Source: Anagrus nilaparvatae (Eukaryota; Arthropoda; Insecta; Hymenoptera; Mymaridae). Taken from it: DNA of 64,000 nucleotides. The first letter of the stretch is position 1, and each line of letters begins with the position of its first letter. This document shows, one piece after another, positions 55,601 through 64,000 of this stretch. Under the pieces are notes generated by a model, which had not been told where the DNA came from, did not search any database, and was given only the letters and a program-made list of their open reading frames with translations. Location: the NCBI GenBank assembly GCA_022575985.1, contig JAKSXM010000263.1, positions 11,140,001 to 11,204,000 of the forward strand. Direction: 5' to 3'. The position numbers were made by a program, and so were the translations under genes.

Positions 55601-57020
55601 CCTTGATGCCTCTAGCCTCTTCACAAATGTACCTTTAGATCTGGTAAAAAATAGCATTGAAAAAAGGTACTCCACAATAATTAAACATACAAATATTCCC
55701 CTCAATGAACTACACAATGCAATAGATTTTTTTCATAATCACACTTATCTACAGTTCAATGGCCAATATTATCAGCAAATTTATGGGTCCCCTATGGGCT
55801 CTGCGGTTTCCTCAATATTTGCTGATCTAGTATTAGCGGATCTTGAGGAACATTGCTTGAGTCAATTGGATTTCAAACCCATATTTTTTGTTCGATATGT
55901 TGACGATATACTTACTTGTATACCCACTGACAAGACAGAAGACATCCTAAACACTTTTAACTCATATCACAACAGACTACAATTTACTCACGAACTAGAA
56001 ACAGACAATAGCATAAATTTTTTAGACGTTAAATTAATTAGGCATAACAATAAACTTTCATATAACTGGTACAGAAAACCTTCCTCATCAGGCAGATATC
56101 TTAACTTTAATTCTGGCCACACAAAACACCAAAAAATTGGCATGATCTACACTCTAGTTGATAAGGCCATCTTATTATCTGAAGAATGTTACCACACTGA
56201 AAATCTGGACATAGTTAAACAGCTTTTAATAAATAACAACTACCCGACCAAATTTATAGATTATTACATGAAGAAAAGGGTTAAAACACTAGAATATAGG
56301 ACTACCAATGCTATCGATAATGACTTCCATTTTGACATAAACAAGAAAATTTTAATCAAAAAACCTAAAGTGAGCATACCACATGTAGAAGGTTTTTATA
56401 ATAGTATGTGCGGCATGCTTAAAAAACATGGCATCGTACCAATACCTAACATCATAAATAATAATAGCAATCTAGTCATCAAAGCCAAAGATAAAACACC
56501 TAAGGGTGAGAAAACTAATGTCATATATAAAATTGAATGTGAACAATGTGATGCATCTTATGTCGGTCAAACTAAAAGAGAAGCAGCTGTACGTATAGGT
56601 GAACATAAGGCTGGTATAGACAGAATCATCAAAAAAGAAAAGAAATTAGCTGAGGAAAAAGAGAAAATTCAACCACCTAAAAGTACAAGAATCCTTAGAA
56701 GTATGAACAAAGATAAGAATATCCCAACAATAGAAGTTCCTAATGACAACGATAACATCAATAACATCATAAAAAAGAATGAAGAAAAAGAAAAAGTTGT
56801 CACACAACACTACATTGACACCAAGCACAATTTTAAGTGGAATGATTTCTCTATATTAGACAGAGAACCTTCTTATCATAAACGTAATACTTCTGAGGTA
56901 CTTCATATCAACACACAATTAAACCCTATCAACCTGAAAGAAGATTCACAAAGCCTATTCAAACCATATTTATCTGTGATTCATAAAATGAAAAAGTACA
57001 TGCATATATTGTTTACATAG
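52647..57020 (+). CDS. Penelope-like reverse transcriptase with GIY-YIG endonuclease, interrupted by a 1.6-kb insertion
   Basis: Coding runs 52647-53336 and resumes in the same frame at 54933-57020. The 1596 bp between are a transposon plus one TSD copy. Apart from that there are no stops or frameshifts over about 925 codons. The N-terminal part is helical and Asn-rich. Numbering the downstream portion from 55080, RT blocks are LPKLYGLPKVHK, RPVLSTVNTPTHK, SLDASSLFTNVP, GSPMGSAVSS and the catalytic YVDD at about 273. The C-terminal GIY-YIG domain (about 478-515) has IYKIECEQCDASYVGQTKR and an RIGEH helix; Cys pairs and Arg/Glu are present. The element copies its RNA by target-primed reverse transcription. 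Intact coding but for one insert implies recent activity. Confidence 0.9.
53337..54928. mobile_element. 1592-bp giant-palindrome transposon with AATT target duplication
   Basis: AATT at 53333-53336 and 54929-54932 flanks arms starting GGGTAATTCCATGGATAAAT. The arms (53337 to about 53993, and about 54264 to 54928) are nearly identical inverted copies, so each arm shows the same 75-codon ORF on opposite strands. This is a consequence of symmetry, not evidence for a gene. The centre of about 270 bp is AT-rich. No transposase. Diverged relatives of an arm occur at 15235-15560, 22855-23110 and 27110-27775. The 4-bp AATT TSD does not match a superfamily I can name with confidence. Confidence 0.85.
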
Positions 57021-57186
57021 AATAACCGTACGTTACCATGGCAACATACCTAGTCATCTTGTCATACTTCTTTATTGATTAAAAATCATTACACATATCT
57101 TTAATCAAATACCAATAGATGTCGCTACAAGTACCTTTTTTACATATATTTAAATTATCATTATTTTTAAACTGTATTGTTTACAT

Positions 57187-57680
57187 TATTATAATAACTG
57201 TTGTATTTTTGCAATTATTTATTCAATTATTATTGTGATTAACTTATTTTTTCAAACATTCTGTGATACTATTTTAACATACATATATATTTATTATCTA
57301 AGATTTTTTATATTTGACTTAAGTAATATGATAATGACTTATGGTATGTAATATTGTAATTTAAAAAAATTGCAAGCATATTAGGTTAAATTATTTTATG
57401 CATATATATTTTTTACAGATTTCTTAATCATGAATATCAAGATTTTAAGTTTTTTACGACTTTAGGTTTCTCACACCTAATTTATATGTCCAAATTATTA
57501 TATTATAAGTAAGATCAACATTAGTTATAAATTTAAAGTTAAATTTTTATGTATATTCAAATTTTTATTAATTTTGTAGATTTTGATAAGGGTCTCAACC
57601 AGAGACCGAAACGTTAATAAAAAAACAAATAACACCATAATTTACTCGATAAAAGGTCAATAAACTTATTTCTATTTAAC
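57187..57680 (+). repeat. Penelope pLTR, 3' copy
   Basis: Nearly identical to 52115-52610 and ends with the same TTATTTCTATTTAA. Unique sequence resumes at 57681. Confidence 0.85.
57576..57617 (+). ncRNA. Hammerhead-ribozyme-like motif in the 3' pLTR
   Basis: Same sequence as 52505-52546: TTGATAA at 57583-57589, stem II GGTCTC/GAGACC and GAAA at 57608-57611. Direct pLTRs would place two such motifs one element length apart. Confidence 0.5.
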
Positions 57681-59640
57681 TCCAAATTAAATTTTCTTTG
57701 AAAATTGTCCTGTTTTTTAGAAAAGTTAATAGAAGATACTTAGACATGGTAAAGAATATTACTCATTCTCCGGTATGTAAATGTATGCTAGCGCTGCCAA
57801 CATTAATTATACGAAAATTATATACAAAAAAAATGAGACCAACTGGAAGTATTTTGGTTGAATTGCAAGATGACAGAATTATTTGGAAAATTGCCTAAAA
57901 ACCCTATTTTATGACATTGTTGCAACACTGAACTAAACTAGCACTCTTAAAAAAAATCTAAGCAATTAATTCTGCGATAGTTAGAAAAACACAAAAATAT
58001 GATAATTTAACATTCTAGAGGTTCTATGTACGCTTGAAAGTCATTTAAGTCAAAAACAGGCTAAATTTGGAAAATCAAGCTACAATATTTGGCCCATTAC
58101 TCTGATTCTGTCAAGAATAAATAACAAGAACCAATTTTATCGTTTTTAGTGACCCAAAAGACATGCAAAATGCCGTTTTAAAATAATTTCTAAACAGTTT
58201 TTAGTCTGCAGGAAGTTTTAAACGTCAAAAACTTCCAAATTTTTGATATTTTTACCACTGAAATTAGCTGTTTGCATTAAAAAAATAATTCAAAATAAAT
58301 GATTCCATCGTTTTTAGTGACCAAGAAAACTATTAGTCCCGCCCGACGTTCCTGAGCCCATTTTCAAAAATCGAAAATGCTTTGGCGCTGTCCAACGACT
58401 AATTATTTTTAAATGCGATTTAAGTAAGACTTATTTTTTCATTAAATGTTACCAAGAACGCTTGAGCACTTTAAAAAAATCGAAAAATCGTTTTTTTTTT
58501 TGCAGTCTAATTAGTGGGGATATACTTTGTAACATCAGCATCTTTTGTTTTTGGGAATACTCTCTCTTACGAGCAGCTATAAAATAATATGGATAATTAA
58601 AACGTTATGTCAAATCCTAACTAATATTTTGTTATTTGGTGTTTATCCTATTATTTTATCCAATTGACATCCTAATCCTAAAAGTGTGCGTACGCAATAG
58701 AATTTGCCATATATTTTTATTGAGGACATCACATTACTTTCACGCCTGCGCAATATATTATTATTATCTCGCACCACTGTACGTAAGATTCAAAGAACTC
58801 ATACTTCGTGCCTTTGGATGAATGTTTCGCTTGTATACACATCTGATATACACACAATATAAATTATAAATTCACTCAGTTAAAATTTATTCTTTTTGTT
58901 TATAAATTACTTAAATTCGAATTTCAAATTTAAAAATAATTATTTTGAGTAATAAATATGTATTTAACTTTCTAATTAATATTATTAGTAAATTTTTATT
59001 TACGATAATTCGAACAAATATATTTTAATTTAAATTTTTTGAAAAATATTCAAAATAATAATTTTTATCCACGCAAAAATAGAAAAATATTAATATTCAC
59101 CTGTAAGTGTATGTATAAAATCTTGAGTAAGAATAAAATATTTGTGTTCGAATGAAAATTGAAAATTGACTAATAATAATTATATTATTTTACTTAAACA
59201 TTTAAGTACATGAACATATAATGTGCATATATTAGTAATAATGTAATAATAAATCTCACAAGGGTAAATAGGTTTAAAATAAAAAAATCATAATAATTAA
59301 TTATCTGAAATATTTGTTTATTAAATCGAGCATAACAACTAATATTTCTGTGCCTTATATCTAATTAGATAATTAATATTGTTACAAAATACATTTTTGT
59401 TATTGTAACATTCAATTTTAAATTAAATACTTTTTTATCAAATCAGTTTTATTGTGCACTATCTAAGTAAGCCCAAATTCTTTGAATAAATTTAGGGCTT
59501 TCGATAACTTTAGAAATATTATTTATCATCTTTAAAAATTTTTTAATTATCCCTCAAACCTATTTAATTTAAATGCATTAATAATCATGAAAAATGAAAT
59601 ATTTGCAAGGAACTTTTTTTTTCTTATTTCAGGTGACGTA
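57681..59640. other. AT-rich noncoding interval
   Basis: No supported gene. A repeated phrase TTTTAGTGACC, followed by a purine-rich block, occurs at about 58145 and 58312. The 57698 and 58636 ORFs have no protein-like features that I recognise. Confidence 0.4.
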
Positions 59641-59689
59641 CATGAATTTAATTTTATTAGACCTAGTAAAATTTTAGGCTCTTTCAGAA

Positions 59690-60490
59690 TCTGACGTTAA
59701 TTTTCACCTACAACCCTTTAATTTAACCTTAAAACTGGGGTGAAAGGGATAGGTCAGGCATTAATAGGAATTGTTTGGAAAAGTCAATGAAAAAAGTATC
59801 TAATTGTAATGAAAAAATAATATTTTCCATTGCGTTATTATGTTTAAAAATAATATTTTTTATGTTTCTCGACTATAAATTTTTTGAGTCAATGAAAACT
59901 AAAATCGGGGTCATTTATCAGAGAAATTTGGACTTAGCCCTTAAATTTGCAAAAACTACCCCCAAAGACAGGTTTTTTTTACATATTCGCACTTTCGGCG
60001 CTCAGATTTGCACCATACGGGTTTCTTGGTTCACTGATCAAGAGTTTCGACTTCTTTTTCATATATAATTAAAGTTTTACTCTTAAATTGACTAAAACTA
60101 CCCCCAAAAAAGGGGGTTATTTTCGTACTTTTAACATCCAGGATATGTCCATATATTTGTATATCGACCCACATATGTTTTTTGTGTCGCTAATCAAGAA
60201 TTTTTATCCTTTTTCATTTCGACTTTTTTTTCATAAATTATTATCAATATTTCACCTTTAAAATAGCTAAAAATTACGCTAATCTGAGCATATCCTAGAC
60301 GCTGAAAGTGCGAAAATAACAAAAACACCTCTTTTAAGGGTTGTTTTAGCTATTTTAAGGGTGAAATATTAATAGTTTATGAAAAAAAAGACGAAATTCT
60401 TAATTACTGACCCAAAAAACGTATAAGAACATTCTTTGGACGCTCGAATTATTATTTTAAGGGTGAAATATTACGAAAAAGGTGCATTTT
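59690..60490. repeat. Degenerate array of ACTACCCCC / GGGTGAAATATTA units
   Basis: AAAACTACCCCCAAA, GGGTGAAATATTA or its complement TATTTCACC, and TTCGCACTTTC-type blocks recur in both orientations. They match the family at 24590-24810. The 97-codon ORF at 59775 is embedded in it and not considered a gene. Confidence 0.55.
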
Positions 60491-62130
60491 GGCCCAAAAG
60501 TCTCAAACAACAGTAGCGAAAGCGTTTATAGCTTTATAATATATAGAAATCCATACTCACTTAAGTACACTTTTTATAAAAACGCAATTTATTTGATTTT
60601 TAAATAATTTATATAATATGAAGCGCGAACTTCATTTTAAATAATGAAATTGTTATTGTTTTAAATCATTAATTAGCAAACAACATGCATAACAAAAAAA
60701 CTTTAATATTAAAAACAAGACATTTAAAATTTTTTTTTTTAAATTAAATTGTTAATAATACTTACAAATTAAAAAAAAATGATTTATGATTTGGTCTAGA
60801 ATCAAGTAACGATTACTTACAAGGAAGGGTCTGAAAATCAGTTTTTCTGAAATATCTCAGATTCTAATCAACATATCTTAGTAAAATAAAGTGTAAATTA
60901 TTTTTTATTATAAATGGGAAAAAATTGCATAAATTTGCATAAAAATTTACATCATCCCCTATATATTATAAGGGTAAATCTATATTTTTTTAAAAAAATT
61001 TTCTTTTAATACTTATAAGATAAAGCTAAATTTTCTTAAAATATATTTTTTAAGAATATCGTACCAAAATAGGGTTTTGTGATTTTTCATTTAATAAAAA
61101 AAAACCATTAATAATGTATAATCAACCCCTAATATCGTATTTCTGAATATTCCAGATTATAGTTAAGATATCTTCGTGTAGCAAATTGAAAGTTTTTTAT
61201 CATTCAAAACTTGACTAAAAGCAAAGATTTAACCGAAATTAAATATCAACCCTTATTTCTTGTAGGGGTGGATTAATAAATGGTTATTACTAAAGTAAAT
61301 TTTTAAACGGGACCGAAATTAAATTTTTAATATATTTTTTTTCACAAAAAACTGTAGAAAATAACTTTAACTTTTTTTTGTGAATCAAATGGAATCTTTT
61401 AAAATAGTAACAAATTTTTAAGTTTTAGAGTTTTCTCCCTTTTTTTTTTAAATTGTAATTTTTTTGAAAAAAAATTAATTTTACTGTCTTGAAAAAATGA
61501 TTTATAAGTATTTAAGTATTCGTATATTGAAGGGATACCGAGTATTGGCTTTAGACTGTAACGTACCAAATGCCTAGACCCCTAAGATATGCCCCTATGA
61601 ATATACCCCTATATATACCCATATATATACCCCTATGAATAATGCATGCAAAAAACCATTTAATTTTACTTACTTATGCATCATACACACGCATAAGTGT
61701 ATAAAATACTGAAATCCAGATTTAAATCAATATATATGTCGTAGCCCCATAGGATAATCGGTTTTATAGGGTATAAGCCGGCCCATAGAGTAATAATGCT
61801 CGAGCAAGCCTATTTCGCTATGAAGCGGGGCGCTCCAGTTTTATAGCCTATAGGCCGGCTTTTAGCGTATAAAGCTGAAAGATGTCAGCTTCATAGACAA
61901 ATATCAAAGTTTCGAAACTCTTAATTTTAAATAATATAAATTTACCAATGTTATGTCATGAATTATTTATATTTATCTTATAGCTTTATTTACAGTATTA
62001 AATTCTATCAATAATTATATTAAATATTATATAATAATAATAATAAATTTTTATAATTTTATATTTGACAAAACATAATAATATTGTAAATATTTTTAGA
62101 TTATCTTTATTTTCTTTGAAATTAGTAACA
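60491..62130. other. AT-rich noncoding interval
   Basis: Nothing coding is supported. Two related units with AGATTATAGTTAAGATATC / AGATTCTAATCAACATATC lie near 60850 and 61150. A short block of repeated CCCCTATATATACCC motifs is at 61590-61640. Around 61750-61870 CGTATAAGCCGGCCCATAG-like sequence repeats with GCCTATAGGCCGG. Confidence 0.4.
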
Positions 62131-62147
62131 ATAAAATAAATTGACAA

Positions 62148-63310
62148 TTACAACAATTTTGTCAAGATTCTTATCATGTTGCGTGGAGATCCAATAAATG
62201 ATAAAATAACTACTTTTCCAATGTTACAATTATTATCATTGGCAATATTTTTTAAATAGTCTTGTAGACCTTGATAAGTATCTGCGCGTAACTTTTTTTG
62301 GTTATCGTAACAAAACTGTGTTCTATCTCTTTCCATTTATACAAAGTTGTCGACGCCCTATTGTTGGAATAATCTACCTCCATTTAAAATTGGATTAAAA
62401 GTATCTCGAATAGCTATATGAAATTTTAAATAATCTGCTCGTGTTACACGTCGCTTTCCTCCTAATCTCATAATATTACGATGCCATCCTCTTGTACCGT
62501 ATGAATGAAATAATGGATATATCCATGGTTCGACATTTGGATCCATAGAACTAACTGTTTTTAATTTTTGTGAATTTCTATTTCGTATAGTTACAAAAAT
62601 TTCTGGAATTTCACCATCAGCATTTGTAGAAAAAACTGCAGCTACTTCAATTGTTTTTTGTGGGTTATATCGACGCAAATCTGTTTTAGGATTTAAAGAA
62701 AATGATAGATTTAATTCATTATTTTTTGTAGAATTTTCTTGTTGTTTAGAAAAATCTTCGTTCATCATCATATATAATTGGCCATAATCTGCTGTATTTT
62801 TTCATTTGGATAAAAAGTTGTATTTATTTGATAATACGGTTGAATGTGATAATATGTGATAATATAATGATAATACGTCCATGAATAATGAAACAATAAG
62901 GAGCGCGTCTAGAAACTGGTAATTCAACTGGTATATAGTTAAAAGATGAAAATGCAAATGAATTGTTATAACTGCTAATATTTTTCATAAACTCTTTAGA
63001 TTCATCGCTGTTTTCTGTAAATAAAGATTTTAAATAATCTGGGAATATAGGAAAATCTGTTAATTTAGCTTCTCCATGAGATCAACAATCATTAAATGAA
63101 TTGCCTTTGTTTGAAACTTTTTCGGCTGAACAATTCATACATAAAACATCCATTTTCCCTATGTAATGTTCTGTTGTATCGTCTGGGTTTAATAATGGCC
63201 TTCTTCTTGCAAGAGCATTTCTTGCTTGTCTTTCGTTATTTAATCTCTGAGTAATAATTTCTTGCTCAGGATTTCTGATAATTCTTTGTCTACTTGTTAT
63301 TGTATTTGTT
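62148..63310 (-). pseudogene. Helitron Rep/helicase protein, N-terminal region only, broken
   Basis: Minus-strand coding in pieces. About 63260-63100 encodes ERQARNALARRRPLLNPDD and a CMNCSAEK block. About 63090-62900 encodes a DYLKSL..SSYNNSFAF block and a VELPVSRRAPYCFI block. Positions 62771-62358 carry VAAVFSTNADGEIPEIFVTI, MDPNVEPWIYPLF and RRVTRADYLKF. Positions 62336-62148 carry ERDRTQFCYDNQKKLRADTY and FIGSPRNM. This is the helitron-like N-terminal domain in correct order. There is an in-frame stop near 63080, a frameshift around 62775-62890, and a stop between the last two pieces. The HUH replication motif and helicase, expected further on (below 62148), are absent, so it is a dead fragment of a rolling-circle transposon. 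Confidence 0.8.
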
Positions 63311-64000
63311 ATATATATATATATTTTATGATGGTGCGCGGTCTAATATATAATTTATTAATTTATCAAATAATTATTAAATAAACGATAACGATCTGAC
63401 CCGTTACCTGACTATCTCGATGTCGCTGAAATAAGTTTATAATAATAATAATTCTGGATAAAGGGGGGAGGGTAGCTAAGTCGATAAAAGATATTAATTT
63501 AAGTATAAAAAGTATTTAATAAAAATAATAAATGACGAGAAAAAAATAAAAGTTATAATATAATACAAATGACTTAAGTTTATTTGGCCATTATAATAAA
63601 AGAAATAATAAAATAATAAGTTTATGGAATATTAGTTTTTATTCCAATGATGGACTCGGCCATCTTGTGATCACTTGATCTATATGTATGCATGTGTTAG
63701 CAATATTATACTCGAGTATTATTATATAATAAAATTAACATATAAAACAAAAGGAATGTACCACGAGGATATTGCCGGCACATGCATATACATAGACATA
63801 TAATATACGCTCTCTCTCTCATACACGCATAATCGCGATCAACTTATATTATAGAAATTTACTAACTTTTATAAGTATATAAAAACGAAATAAGAATAAT
63901 AATAATAATTAAAAAACGAAAAGAATAATAATGTTCACTTAGTTTATATTAATAATTGATGAGGTACCTCTAAATAATAATTATAGTAAACCTGTTGAAT
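63311..64000. other. AT-rich noncoding end of window with simple repeats
   Basis: Microsatellite-like ATAT and AATAAT tracts (63300-63325, 63430-63450, 63890-63915) and a GCTCTCTCTCTC tract near 63810. No gene or bounded element is seen. Confidence 0.5.

Overview
The window is eukaryotic nuclear DNA, very AT-rich (long A and T homopolymers) and dominated by transposable elements. Short GT-AG introns, Penelope, Polinton-like, R1-clade LINE, Helitron and animal Mutator-like sequences together point to an arthropod, most likely an insect. The species cannot be named from the sequence. There are no operons, rRNA genes or CRISPR arrays, and no recognisable conserved cellular gene.

Layout. 1-4140 is a Jockey/CR1-like LINE on the minus strand, split by three nested insertions with readable boundaries: a 454-bp tRNA-headed SINE with a 15-bp target site duplication (TSD), a 590-bp TTAA-flanked MITE, and a 1.9-kb TA-flanked element. 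4.1-9.9 kb holds a GC-richer unit, a 137-bp Tourist-like MITE, a probable solo LTR and a 122-bp tandem array. 10085-14208 (minus) is an eight-exon gene that I could assemble from splice sites. It is novel to me, Asn/Gln-rich, and carries a single in-frame TAA. 16249-22810 is a 6562-bp element with 194-bp near-identical terminal inverted repeats, AG..CT termini and a 6-bp TSD (GAAACA). These are the hallmarks of a Polinton/Maverick, here in a miniature form. It holds an intact 491-codon gene resembling the N-terminal part of a Polinton-type PolB protein, cut off before any polymerase domain, and a three-exon gene with a repeat domain and a Cys-rich C-terminus.

25118-34385 is a Mutator-like transposon gene: two small 5' exons, a 4.8-kb intron full of repeats, then a DDE transposase, a YqaJ-type exonuclease and a Ulp1-type cysteine protease, now separated by two frameshifts. 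34.4-42.9 kb is mostly repeat-derived noncoding DNA with one weak three-exon gene candidate. 42943-44973 is a long inverted-repeat transposon with a smaller element nested in one arm; the other arm preserves the empty site. About 45035-50430 is a decayed R1-clade LINE containing a TTA-flanked 1187-bp element. 50572-57680 is a Penelope-like retroelement: an inverted 5'-truncated copy, two direct pLTRs each with a hammerhead-like motif, and a RT/GIY-YIG reading frame that is open except for a 1592-bp palindromic insertion. 62148-63310 is a broken Helitron N-terminal region on the minus strand.

The two most interesting systems are the miniature Polinton-like element with two apparently maintained genes and the transposase-exonuclease-protease assembly. 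All identities are from reading the sequence and recalling family patterns; no searches were run.
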